In this document: positions 8,108 to 16,106 of the stretch, piece after piece
Layout: each line of letters begins with the position of its first letter
Position numbering within the stretch: position 1 is the stretch's first letter
The notes under the pieces: model-generated
Told to the model about the DNA's origin: nothing
The model's database searches: none
What the model saw: only the letters and a program-made list of their open reading frames with translations
Assembly (NCBI RefSeq): GCF_003937945.1
Contig: NZ_RSEC01000055.1
Span: 62,001-126,000, forward strand
Length of the DNA: 64,000 nucleotides
Direction of reading: 5' to 3'
Source: Amycolatopsis eburnea
GTDB lineage: Bacteria > Actinomycetota > Actinomycetes > Mycobacteriales > Pseudonocardiaceae
Position numbers and translations under genes: made by a program

Positions 8108-8793
8108 TCGGAGACCTCGTCAGTGCTCTCGGGGAGCTCTTCGGTGGGGGCGGGTTCGGGGGCGAGGTGCCGCGGCTCCGGCTGCTCGGCGGCGCCGAGG
8201 CGCGCGGGCGGGAAGGGGAGCGCGGACAGCGGGGTGGTCGCGGTCAGCACGACGACGGCGAGGCCGCGCCCGGCCAGCTCGCCCGCCAGCCCGGCCCAGC
8301 TCTCGACGTCGCTGGTGTGCCGGTCCGGGGTGTCGAGCACCAGCACGCGCACGCCCTTGCGCTCGGCGGCCAGCTCGGTGAGCAGCCGCGTGCGCAGGGT
8401 CGGGGCGAGGTTCTCGAACCGCGTGCCCGCGAACGGCGCGGCGTCGTGCTCGCCGAGCCACCGGGCCACGTCCTCCTTGCCCGCCGGGCGGTGCGCCAGC
8501 GCGAGCTCCTCGCCGACGACCACGCGCAGGGACAGGGCGTCGTCGGGCTCGCTGACGCCCGGCGCGTCGACGACCGCGACGAGCTCGGTCAGGCCCGCGT
8601 CGACGCCCTCGGCGTGCACCGTGCCGGTGGTCGGCTTGAGCCGCCCGGCCAGCGCGAGGCCGAACGCCGTGACGCCGACGCCGGGGTCGCCGTGCACGAT
8701 CGCCAGGTCGCCCTCGCCGAAGGTCAGCGAGGTGGGCGGTAACAAGGTGCCGTGGTGCCCTTCGAGGGACACGCGATCGGCTCGGACCTGCAC
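8104..8793 (-). CDS. Degenerate ABC ATPase-like partner of YhgE
   Basis: A 229-residue protein with the outline of an ABC ATPase but worn motifs. The Walker A position reads GDPGVGVTAF, with valine for the catalytic lysine, and the Walker B region reads VRVLVLDTPD without the usual DE pair. The ABC signature is not recognisable. The C-terminal 40 residues are acidic and proline-rich. ATP hydrolysis is unlikely; it may be a structural or regulatory partner of the YhgE protein it overlaps. The start is GTG 8793 with ribosome site GGGAG. It is the first gene of the operon and is preceded by a TetR operator. Confidence 0.72.
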   Translation of the reverse strand: MQVRADRVSLEGHHGTLLPPTSLTFGEGDLAIVHGDPGVGVTAFGLALAGRLKPTTGTVHAEGVDAGLTELVAVVDAPGVSEPDDALSLRVVVGEELALAHRPAGKEDVARWLGEHDAAPFAGTRFENLAPTLRTRLLTELAAERKGVRVLVLDTPDRHTSDVESWAGLAGELAGRGLAVVVLTATTPLSALPFPPARLGAAEQPEPRHLAPEPAPTEELPESTDEVSE

Positions 8794-8819
8794 GGTTTCT
8801 CCCGCTTCGAGAACTTTTG

Positions 8820-8835
8820 AACTGACCGGTCAGTT
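8820..8835. promoter_or_regulatory. TetR operator of the YhgE operon
   Basis: AACTGACCGGTCAGTT is a perfect 16-base palindrome in an AT-richer pocket, 27 bases upstream of the first start codon (8793). Its form is typical of TetR-family sites, and the operon's own TetR gene (5643-6215) is the likely ligand. Confidence 0.8.
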
Positions 8836-8901
8836 TAAAAACGTAGTCCCGGCGGGAGCCGGCGGCAAGATCACCGGACGCACGTCACACGAGTGGGTGG
8901 T

Positions 8902-9822
8902 TCACCGCAGTGCGGACGCGGGCCGCACTTCCCAGCTCGTCCACAGCGGCCGGTAGCCCTGCCGGTGCCAGAACACCGAGGCCAGCGGGTTGGTCGGGTT
9001 GTAGTAGAGGTACGTGCGGGTGGCGCCGCCCCGGTGCAGCTCCCGGTGCACGTGCGCCATCAGCGCCCGGCCGAAGCCGTTCCCGCGTTCACCCGGCGCG
9101 GTCACGACGTTGTTGACGTAGCCCCAGCGGCCGGTGGGGAGCAGCTCGCCCGCCTCGCTCCCCGGCGTCGAGTCCACCCACGCGCAGTGCGCCAGCGCCC
9201 GGATTTCGCCGTCCTCTTCCGCCAGCCAGACGGGCGGCTCGGCCTCGTCGAGCGCGGCCCGCAGGCCGGGCCCGAGCAGCTCCGCGGTGTTGGCCCGGCG
9301 GGGCGCGGCGACCAGGCCGGTGTAGTCGAAGGTCGCGTCGGCGAGCGCCACCGCGGCGGCGTGGTCGGCCGGCCCGGCGCGGCGGACGGTGACCGCGGGG
9401 TCGGGCTCGCCCGGGGGAGCGGTCCGCACGCCGACCGCGGACAGCGGGACCAGGCCGTGGTCGAGGAAGGCGCGGATCGCCTCGGCGTCCCGGCTGGGCC
9501 AGAGGACGACGCACGCCGAGTCGTCGCCGGTCACCTCGGTGTCCAGGCGGCCCCGCAGCGCGCGCAGCAGCACGTCCACGCCCTCGGTCCCGGTGTCGCC
9601 GAAGTACGGGAAGAGCTGCCAGGTGTCGGCGGCCGACCACAGCATCGGGACGTCGCCGTCGCCGAACCGGTGCCGCTGGAGCACGCCGGTGACCTGCGTG
9701 CCGGCCGCGGTAGCCGCGTCCAGCCGCTCGCCATCGGCCGGTGGCGCGGCGGGCGGGAGCAGCGCGTCGACCGCCGCGAACCGCGCCTGGTGCGCCGCGA
9801 GCAGCGGCTCGGCGATGTCCAT
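8902..9822 (-). CDS. GNAT-family N-acetyltransferase, copy 2
   Basis: A 306-residue acetyl-CoA-dependent transferase. The C-terminal half is a full GNAT domain: VNNVVTAPGERGNGFGRAL carries the acetyl-CoA binding loop, and the protein ends with FWHRQGYRPLWTSW. The N-terminal half looks like a second, worn GNAT fold. The start is ATG 9822 with ribosome site GAGAGGGGA; it begins 11 bases after the stop of a closely related gene, so the two arose by tandem duplication and are co-transcribed behind a methyltransferase. The acceptor substrate cannot be read from the sequence. Confidence 0.85.
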   Translation of the reverse strand: MDIAEPLLAAHQARFAAVDALLPPAAPPADGERLDAATAAGTQVTGVLQRHRFGDGDVPMLWSAADTWQLFPYFGDTGTEGVDVLLRALRGRLDTEVTGDDSACVVLWPSRDAEAIRAFLDHGLVPLSAVGVRTAPPGEPDPAVTVRRAGPADHAAAVALADATFDYTGLVAAPRRANTAELLGPGLRAALDEAEPPVWLAEEDGEIRALAHCAWVDSTPGSEAGELLPTGRWGYVNNVVTAPGERGNGFGRALMAHVHRELHRGGATRTYLYYNPTNPLASVFWHRQGYRPLWTSWEVRPASALR

Positions 9823-9833
9823 CGGTTCCCCTC

Positions 9834-10745
9834 TCAGGACCAGGCGGGGCGCCGGATCCACATGGTCCACAGTGGACGATAACCCTGCCGGTGCCAGAAC
9901 ACCGGCGAAAGCGGGTTGGCCGGGTGGTAGAAGAGGAACGTCCCCAGCGAGCCCGGCCGGAGCAGCTCCTCGTGCGCCACCGCCATCAGCGCCCGGCCCA
10001 CGCCGCCGCCGCGGGCCGCGGGCGCCACCGACAGCGTGTCGACGTACCCCCAGCGCCCCGGCCGCAGCCGTCCGTGGATGCTGTCGCCCGGCGCCGGGGC
10101 CGCCAGCGCGCACGCGGCCAGCCCGGCCGGCACGCCGTCGTCCTCCGCGAGCCAGACCAGGCCGGAGAAGCGCAGCGAGCGGACGACCTCCGCGCGCAGC
10201 AGCGCCCGCGCGCCCGGCCGCGGCACCGCGGTGCCGACCAGCGAGGTGTAGCGCCACTCGGCCAGCCGCAGGTCGGTCAGCGCTTCGACGTCGGCCTGCC
10301 CGGCGAGGCGGACGGTCACCCGCGACGGCCCGGGGTCCGCGGGCGGGTCCGGCGGCCGCACCGCCAGGCACGTCGACGGCGCGAACCCGTGGGCCAGCAG
10401 GACCGCCGCCGCCTCGGTGTCGCGGCTCGGCCAGGCCAGCGTGCAGCCCGAGTCCGGGCTCGGCCGAGTGCCGCGCAGCCGCTCGCGCCAGGCGTCCAGC
10501 AGCGCGGCCAGTCCCGCCGCGCCGCTGTCGCCGGGCACCGCGGTCAGGTCCCAGATCTCCGACGGTCCCCACAGCGCCGGCCACGAGCCCGGCGCGTGCA
10601 CGTGGTGCGCGAGCAGGCCGCCCGCCTTCCGGCCGCCGGCGGTCACCAGCAGCGGCTCGCTCACCGCCGGCGGGGCGGCGATCGGCGGCAGCAGCGGGTC
10701 GAGCGCGGCGAACCGCGCGTTCTGCTGCTCCTCCAGCGAGGTCAC
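9834..10745 (-). CDS. GNAT-family N-acetyltransferase, copy 1
   Basis: A 303-residue paralogue of the next gene, sharing the two-half layout and the ending FWHRQGYRPLWTMW. The acetyl-CoA loop is VAPAARGGGVGRAL. The start is GTG 10745, overlapping the methyltransferase stop as GTGA, so translation is coupled. Its last codons contain the palindrome TCCACAGTGGA (9866-9876) with a rare Pro codon, where the paralogue uses the common codon. Order methyltransferase-GNAT-GNAT suggests small-molecule tailoring or resistance, but the substrate is unknown. Confidence 0.85.
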   Translation of the reverse strand: MTSLEEQQNARFAALDPLLPPIAAPPAVSEPLLVTAGGRKAGGLLAHHVHAPGSWPALWGPSEIWDLTAVPGDSGAAGLAALLDAWRERLRGTRPSPDSGCTLAWPSRDTEAAAVLLAHGFAPSTCLAVRPPDPPADPGPSRVTVRLAGQADVEALTDLRLAEWRYTSLVGTAVPRPGARALLRAEVVRSLRFSGLVWLAEDDGVPAGLAACALAAPAPGDSIHGRLRPGRWGYVDTLSVAPAARGGGVGRALMAVAHEELLRPGSLGTFLFYHPANPLSPVFWHRQGYRPLWTMWIRRPAWS

Positions 10746-11593
10746 GAGCGGCGCGTGCGGAAGATCGCCGTGCCGGGGAAGAGCTTGCCGCGCAGGGGGC
10801 TCCACTGGCCCCACACCCGCGTGTGCCCGGCCGGCCACTCGGGCTCGACCAGGTCGTCCAGCGCGAAGCCGGCCGCGGCCAGCGCGCGCACGTAGTCGCC
10901 GAGGGTGTGGTGGTACTCGACGTAGGTGGCGGTGCCCTCGTCGTCGACCTCGACGTACGGGGTCCGGTCGAAGTAGGGCTGGGTGACGGTGAGCCCCAGC
11001 GGGCCCGGGTCGTCGGGGAAGATCCACCGCATCGGGTGAGTCACCGAGAAGACCCACGGCGCGCCCGGCCGCAGCACCCGGTGCACCTCGGCGAAGACCG
11101 CGTCCACCGAAGCGACGAAGGGGATGGCGCCGAAGGCCGAGCAGGCCGCGTCGAAGGTGCCGGACGCCAGCGGCAGGTACTCGGCGTTGGCCTGCACGAG
11201 CGGCACGGCGAGGCCGGTGCGCGCGTTGCCGTCGCGGGCGTGGCGCAGCATGCCGGCGGAGAGGTCGGTGGCCACCGCGTGCGCGCCCTGCCCCGCGAGC
11301 CACCGCGAGCACGCGGCCTGCCCGCACCCGACCTCCAGCACGCGCTTGCCGCGGACGTCGCCGAGCAGTCGCGCCTCGGCCTCCCGGACGCCCTCCGGGC
11401 ACCAGACGAAGTCGGCGTCGCCGAGGAAGCCGCCGTGTTCGGCCTGGTAGTCGTCGGCGTCGGCGTCCCACCAGGCGAGGTTCGCGGCGGCCGCTTCGGC
11501 GCCCCCGACCTCGCGGTAGGCGACGGCCGCGGTGCCCAGCCGGTGCTCGGCCGCGTCGTGGCGGCCCGGCGCGGGCGGCTCCTCCGGTGGCAT
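10742..11593 (-). CDS. Class I SAM-dependent methyltransferase
   Basis: A 283-residue Rossmann methyltransferase. Motif I is VLEVGCGQAACSRWL, followed by the acidic residue of ATDLSAG that holds the SAM ribose and by motif IV-like FDAACSAFGAIPF. Overall it resembles the Methyltransf_11 group. The start is ATG 11593 with ribosome site GGAGA. It leads a tight three-gene minus-strand unit with two acetyltransferases. The first 60 residues extend beyond the core fold and may contact substrate. The target is not predictable. It is divergent from rpsA across 283 bases. Confidence 0.88.
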   Translation of the reverse strand: MPPEEPPAPGRHDAAEHRLGTAAVAYREVGGAEAAAANLAWWDADADDYQAEHGGFLGDADFVWCPEGVREAEARLLGDVRGKRVLEVGCGQAACSRWLAGQGAHAVATDLSAGMLRHARDGNARTGLAVPLVQANAEYLPLASGTFDAACSAFGAIPFVASVDAVFAEVHRVLRPGAPWVFSVTHPMRWIFPDDPGPLGLTVTQPYFDRTPYVEVDDEGTATYVEYHHTLGDYVRALAAAGFALDDLVEPEWPAGHTRVWGQWSPLRGKLFPGTAIFRTRRS

Positions 11594-11660
11594 GATGGTG
11601 GTCTCCGGTCCGCTGCGTGTTTGCTTCCGCGAGGACCTTAGCGATCGAGGGGGACCCTGA

Positions 11661-11690
11661 TTGTGCCCCCTAGCGGCCGCCGCGTACGAT
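11661..11690 (+). promoter_or_regulatory. rpsA promoter
   Basis: TTGTGC (11661-11666), an 18-base spacer and TACGAT (11685-11690) form a housekeeping-type promoter. It gives a leader of about 180 bases before the rpsA start, long enough for translational feedback, although no defined structure was recognised in it. Confidence 0.6.
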
Positions 11691-11876
11691 AAGTGTTAGC
11701 GCAGTGGGTTCGCGCTGCCTTCCGCTCAGCTTCTGGTTGGGACTCGGGTCGCGCACCGTATGCGGGTCATGCCGCGGTCGTTCACTGGTGGACGTTTGCT
11801 CGCAGGGTCGACGCATGCACCCATTCGCGCCGACAACTGCCAACCCTCGATTCCATCCACCGGAGCAACCCGCCTA

Positions 11877-13376
11877 ATGACCACCGACACCGCCACCGCC
11901 CCGACCGCCCCCACCGGGCCCCAGCAGGTCGCCATCAACGACATCGGGTCGGAGGAAGACTTCCTCGCGGCGATCGACAAGACGATCAAGTACTTCAACG
12001 ATGGCGACATCGTCGAAGGCACCATCGTCAAGGTCGACCGCGACGAGGTCCTGCTCGACATCGGCTACAAGACCGAGGGTGTCATCCCCTCGCGTGAGCT
12101 CTCCATCAAGCACGATGTCGACCCGGCTGAGGTTGTCACCGTCGGCGATGAGGTCGAAGCCCTGGTTCTCCAGAAGGAGGACAAGGAAGGCCGTCTGATC
12201 CTGTCCAAGAAGCGCGCGCAGTACGAGCGCGCCTGGGGCACGATCGAGGAGCTCAAGGAGAAGGACGAGCCCGTCAAGGGCACCGTCATCGAGGTCGTCA
12301 AGGGCGGCCTCATCCTGGACATCGGCCTGCGCGGCTTCCTCCCCGCGTCCCTGGTCGAGATGCGCCGCGTGCGCGACCTGCAGCCGTACGTCGGCCGCGA
12401 GCTCGAGGCGAAGATCATCGAGCTGGACAAGAACCGCAACAACGTGGTCCTGTCCCGCCGCGCCTACCTGGAGCAGACCCAGTCCGAGGTGCGCAGCGAG
12501 TTCCTCAACGCGCTCGCCAAGGGCCAGGTCCGCAAGGGCGTCGTGTCGTCCATCGTCAACTTCGGTGCCTTCGTGGACCTGGGTGGCGTCGACGGCCTGG
12601 TGCACGTCTCCGAGCTGTCCTGGAAGCACATCGACCACCCGTCCGAGGTCGTCGAGGTCGGCCAGGAGGTCACGGTCGAGGTCCTGGACGTCGACATGGA
12701 CCGCGAGCGCGTCTCGCTGTCGCTGAAGGCGACCCAGGAAGACCCGTGGCGCCAGTTCGCCCGCACCCACGCGATCGGCCAGATCGTGCCGGGCAAGGTC
12801 ACCAAGCTGGTTCCGTTCGGTGCGTTCGTGCGCGTCGAAGAGGGCATCGAGGGCCTGGTCCACATCTCCGAGCTGGCCGAGCGCCACGTGGAGATCCCGG
12901 AGCAGGTCGTCCAGGTCAACGGCGACGTCATGGTCAAGGTCATCGACATCGACCTCGAGCGCCGTCGCATCTCGCTGTCGCTGAAGCAGGCGAACGAGGG
13001 TGTCACGCCGGACACCGAGTTCGACCCGACCCAGTACGGCATGGCCGCCGAGTACGACGCCGAGGGCAACTACATCTACCCCGAAGGCTTCGACCCGGAC
13101 ACCCAGGAGTGGCAGGAAGGCTTCGACAAGCAGCGTGAGGAGTGGGAGCGCCAGTACGCCGAGGCGCACACCCGTTACGAGGCCCACATGAAGCAGGTCC
13201 AGAAGGCCGTCGAGGCCGACGCCGAAGCCGCCGCGGACGCCGCGACCGGCATCGAGGGTGGCGCGGAAAGCTACACCTCGGGTTCGGCCCCGGCCGACAC
13301 GAAGAGCAGCGGTGGCACCCTCGCCTCCGACGAGCAGCTCGCGGCGCTCCGCGAGAAGCTCTCCGGCGGTGCGTGA
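11877..13376 (+). CDS. rpsA: 30S ribosomal protein S1
   Basis: A 499-residue S1 protein with four S1 (OB-fold) RNA-binding domains at about 43-112, 130-195, 212-285 and 300-370, then an acidic, low-complexity tail. Four domains instead of six is the actinobacterial form. S1 helps load mRNA on the 30S subunit. ATG at 11877 was chosen since the preceding in-frame sequence is not S1-like and GGAG lies about 12 bases upstream. The codon choice is strongly biased, as expected for a highly expressed gene. It is followed by a textbook terminator. Confidence 0.97.
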   Translation: MTTDTATAPTAPTGPQQVAINDIGSEEDFLAAIDKTIKYFNDGDIVEGTIVKVDRDEVLLDIGYKTEGVIPSRELSIKHDVDPAEVVTVGDEVEALVLQKEDKEGRLILSKKRAQYERAWGTIEELKEKDEPVKGTVIEVVKGGLILDIGLRGFLPASLVEMRRVRDLQPYVGRELEAKIIELDKNRNNVVLSRRAYLEQTQSEVRSEFLNALAKGQVRKGVVSSIVNFGAFVDLGGVDGLVHVSELSWKHIDHPSEVVEVGQEVTVEVLDVDMDRERVSLSLKATQEDPWRQFARTHAIGQIVPGKVTKLVPFGAFVRVEEGIEGLVHISELAERHVEIPEQVVQVNGDVMVKVIDIDLERRRISLSLKQANEGVTPDTEFDPTQYGMAAEYDAEGNYIYPEGFDPDTQEWQEGFDKQREEWERQYAEAHTRYEAHMKQVQKAVEADAEAAADAATGIEGGAESYTSGSAPADTKSSGGTLASDEQLAALREKLSGGA

Positions 13377-13402
13377 GCACTAGCTCTCTGAGCTGAACGG
13401 CA

Positions 13403-13433
13403 GAGCCCCCGGTCCACTTCGGACCGGGGGCTC
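13403..13433 (+). terminator. rpsA terminator
   Basis: A perfect 13-pair GC-rich stem (13403-13415 with 13421-13433) closes on ACTTC, followed by CGTCGTT. It lies between the converging ends of rpsA and a TetR gene, so it may serve both. Confidence 0.88.
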
Positions 13434-13449
13434 CGTCGTTGCCCGGGGG

Positions 13450-14079
13450 TCAGCGCAGGCCGAGGCCGCGCATCATCGCGGTGACGCCCTGCCGGTACAC
13501 CGCTTCGTTCGCCTCGTCGGTCGGCGGGATGAAGAACTCGGCCAGCGGGGTCCGCGAGGCCAGCATCAGCTCCGCGCCGACGAGCCCGTGCATCGCCGTC
13601 CACAGCTGGTAGGCCGCGGCCTGGGCGTCCGCTCCCGGCGGGCTCACCCGCTGGACGCGCTCGACGAACATCCGGAACGTCGTCCGCAGCACGGCCGAGC
13701 GCAGCGCCGGGTCCGGGTCGAAGCCGGGCACCGGGCGCTCGAACATCAGCGCGTAGCGGGCGGGGCTCTCGCGGGCGAAGCGCCGGTACTCGAGGGCCAG
13801 GTGCAGCACGTCCGCGACGCCGTCCGAGCTCGACGGCGGCAGGCTTTCCAGCATCTCCCGCAGCGAGTCGAACGTGCGCTCGTACAGGGCGTCGAGCAGG
13901 CCCGCGCGGCCGCCGAAGCGGGCGTACACCGAGATCGTCGAGGCGCCGGCCGCCTCGGCGACGCCGCGCACGGTCAGGCTGGGAACACCGCGCTTCACCA
14001 GCACGGAAAGCGCGGCGTCGAGAAAGCGCTCGCGGCTGCCCTGGTCGGCAGGGCGCATCGACAAGTGCCTGGTGGCCAT
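13450..14079 (-). CDS. TetR-family regulator
   Basis: A 209-residue repressor. The helix-turn-helix is LTVRGVAEAAGASTISVYAR followed by FGGRAGLLDAL; the C-terminal helical part resembles the TetR_C_33/WHG type group. The start is ATG 14079 with ribosome site GAAGGGGG. It is divergent from the HD hydrolase-OsmC pair across 171 bases, so control of those genes, itself, or both is the simplest inference. That spacer has a loose inverted repeat GGCGC-N11-GCGCC near 14157-14177 but no clear perfect operator. Confidence 0.9.
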   Translation of the reverse strand: MATRHLSMRPADQGSRERFLDAALSVLVKRGVPSLTVRGVAEAAGASTISVYARFGGRAGLLDALYERTFDSLREMLESLPPSSSDGVADVLHLALEYRRFARESPARYALMFERPVPGFDPDPALRSAVLRTTFRMFVERVQRVSPPGADAQAAAYQLWTAMHGLVGAELMLASRTPLAEFFIPPTDEANEAVYRQGVTAMMRGLGLR

Positions 14080-14250
14080 CGGCGCACCCCCTTCGCGGCG
14101 GCCCGGCGCAGACGGCGGCCGGGCGACCCACCCGCAGCAGAAGATACGATATCCGGCGCGTCTTGGGAATGCGCCGCATGTCCGGATCTGCGGTGTTCCC
14201 GTCCGCTGGACGCAGGTCCGAGCACCGCGCGGGCGGGCATCGTCGACGTC

Positions 14251-14871
14251 ATGACCCCTGAAGTCCCTGACACCGCCCTCGCCCGCGAAGCCGCCGAGTA
14301 CGTCCGCGACACCGCCGGCCCGCTGCTGTACGACCATTCGGCCCGCGTCTACCTGTTCGGTGCCCTCCAAGGCCGGCGGCGCGGCTTGGAGTTCGACGCC
14401 GAACTGCTCTACGTCGCGGCGCTGTTCCACGACCTCGGGCTCGTCGAAGGCCACCGCACCGACCGCCGCTTCGAGCTGGACGGCGCGGACGAGGCCCGCC
14501 GCTTCCTCCTCGACCGCGGCGCCGCCCCTGAACGCGCCCGGATCGCGTGGACGGCCATCGCCCTGCACACCACCCCGGGCATCCCTGCGCACATGGAACC
14601 CGAAGTCGCACTGGTGACAGCGGGCGTCGAGTACGACGTCCTCGGCATCGGCTACCACGACCTGCCCGCCGCGGACCGCGCCGCCATCGTGGCCGCCCAC
14701 CCGAGGCCGGACTTCAAGCGGCGCATCCTGGCGGCGTTCACCGACGGCATCCGTGACCGTCCCGACACGACGTTCGGCAACGTCAAAGCCGATGTGCTGG
14801 CCCGGTTCGTGCCAGGCTTCACGCGCACGGACTTCGTGACCACGATCGAGGATTCACCCTGGGAGGACTGA
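14251..14871 (+). CDS. HD-domain hydrolase, cyanamide hydratase-like
   Basis: A 206-residue HD metal-dependent hydrolase. The His of DHSARVYLF, the HD pair in YVAALFHDLGL and the following RTDRRFELDGADEARRFL match the layout of the fungal and bacterial cyanamide hydratase-like HD proteins. ATG 14251 is the first start after the divergent spacer. OsmC begins four bases after the stop, so the two share a transcript. True substrate unknown; many relatives are annotated only as HD phosphohydrolases. Confidence 0.85.
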   Translation: MTPEVPDTALAREAAEYVRDTAGPLLYDHSARVYLFGALQGRRRGLEFDAELLYVAALFHDLGLVEGHRTDRRFELDGADEARRFLLDRGAAPERARIAWTAIALHTTPGIPAHMEPEVALVTAGVEYDVLGIGYHDLPAADRAAIVAAHPRPDFKRRILAAFTDGIRDRPDTTFGNVKADVLARFVPGFTRTDFVTTIEDSPWED

Positions 14872-14875
14872 CCGC

Positions 14876-15322
14876 ATGGAGCACCCCGAGCCCGGCACGG
14901 TGACCGTCACCGCGACCGGCGACGGCACGTACACGCACCAGGTGACGACGGCGACGCACGAGCTCCTCGTCGACGAGCCGACCGCACTCGGGGGCGCCGA
15001 CGCCGGCCCCAACCCGTACGAGCTGCTCCTGGCAGCCCTGGGTTCGTGCACGGCGATCACCCTGCGGATGTACGCCGACCGCAAGGGCATCCCCCTGACC
15101 CGCGCGACGGTCCGCCTCCGCCACGACCGCATCCACGCGGAGGACTGCGAGAAGTGCGAGACGGAGCGCGGCATGCTGAGCCGGATCACGCGGGAGATCT
15201 CGCTGGAGGGGGAGCTGGACGAGGAGCAGCGGGCGCGGTTGATGGTGATCGCGGACAAGTGCCCGGTGCACCGGACGCTGTCGTCGGAGATCGTGATCGA
15301 GACCCACGAAACCGGCCGCTGA
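14876..15322 (+). CDS. OsmC-family peroxiredoxin-like protein
   Basis: A 148-residue OsmC/Ohr-fold protein. The two redox cysteines are in LGSCTAITLRMYADRKG and KCPVHRTL, the standard positions for thiol-dependent hydroperoxide reduction. An extra CEKC pair lies between them, which is seen in a YhfA-like OsmC subgroup. The ribosome site GGGAGGA lies in the end of the HD gene. Linked to an HD hydrolase and facing a TetR regulator, it is probably part of a small stress-response unit. Confidence 0.92.
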   Translation: MEHPEPGTVTVTATGDGTYTHQVTTATHELLVDEPTALGGADAGPNPYELLLAALGSCTAITLRMYADRKGIPLTRATVRLRHDRIHAEDCEKCETERGMLSRITREISLEGELDEEQRARLMVIADKCPVHRTLSSEIVIETHETGR

Positions 15323-15383
15323 CCAGCGCCGCGTCACCTCGGGCGGCGGATCCGCTGAGGCCGCGCGCCCGGGCAGGGTCGCT

Positions 15384-15483
15384 GGGCAGCCGCTGAACCG
15401 GCGGGCACTCGGTTCGTACGGCAGCCGCTGAGCGGCGGGCAGTCGGCTTGCTTGTACGGCGGCCGCTGAGCGGGAGGCGGCAG
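15384..15483. repeat. Degenerate direct repeats in the OsmC-small protein gap
   Basis: About three imperfect copies of a 34-38 base unit beginning CGGCAGCCGCTGAGCGG start near 15384, 15419 and 15456. They lie in the 329-base gap 15323-15651, between the converging ends of OsmC and the next gene. Apart from these I see no gene, promoter or RNA structure in the gap. Confidence 0.45.
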
Positions 15484-15651
15484 GGTCGGCCGGTTGGCGT
15501 GGCGCCCGTGGTTGGTGGCGAGGTGCTGGCCGGTTCGGCGTGGCGGATATCAGGCGGCGCCCGCGGTGGGGGTGTGACGCCAGCCGGTTCTGTGCGGCGG
15601 TCGTAAGGCGGTGCGTGCGTTGGCAGCGGGGCCGCCCGCGTCCGGCAGCGG

Positions 15652-15900
15652 CTACGCGGCGCGGGCCGTCACCGGGCGCACCGTCGACGTGCCCACCGCC
15701 GGGACCCAGATGCGCTCGAGGGCGGCCGCGCGGGCCTTGCGGCGCAGGCCCGCGAAGCTGTGCTTCGCCGGCACCAGCAGGGCGCTCAGCCAGGTGCGGT
15801 GGTAGTCCGCCAGTGCCTCGGCCACGGGGCGGTGAAGAACGCAGTGCACCAGCCCCGGCGTGCCGAGCCGGTGCCTCCCGACGTGCTTGCTGTTCGCCAT
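15652..15900 (-). CDS. Small basic protein of unknown function
   Basis: An 82-residue reading frame beginning MANSKHVGRHRLGTPGL. The start ATG 15900 is set by a strong ribosome site GGAGGAAC just upstream; longer readings have none. The protein is basic, with one Cys and several His, and has no membrane span or signal peptide. I do not recognise a family. It stands alone, convergent to OsmC and divergent from coaE. The good ribosome site and codon pattern argue that it is real. Confidence 0.6.
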   Translation of the reverse strand: MANSKHVGRHRLGTPGLVHCVLHRPVAEALADYHRTWLSALLVPAKHSFAGLRRKARAAALERIWVPAVGTSTVRPVTARAA

Positions 15901-16093
15901 CGTTCCTCCGTGTGGGCGACCCTGTCGCGCGGACGGTACGCAATCGGGCCGGAAGAGGTGGGTAAGCAACGCGGCGTGTCCGGATATCGGTTGAGTCACG
16001 CGTCACGTTCGTCTTGCGGCTCACCCGTTCGTGTGCCTCGGGCTGGGCGCCGTCCCGGACGGGGACAGCACGGCCGCCGCGGGGGAGGCTGAC

Positions 16094-16099
16094 TAGGGT
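16094..16099 (+). promoter_or_regulatory. -10 box of coaE, predicted leaderless
   Basis: TAGGGT sits seven bases before ATG 16107, the same spacing as seven other genes here. This favours ATG 16107 over the GTG at 16098, which overlaps the -10 box. Confidence 0.5.
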
Positions 16100-16106
16100 G
16101 ATCGGC

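Noticed and set aside
14157-14177. GGCGC-N11-GCGCC as operator of the TetR gene at 13450
   Set aside because: Short GC-only arms are expected by chance in this DNA; kept only as a remark.
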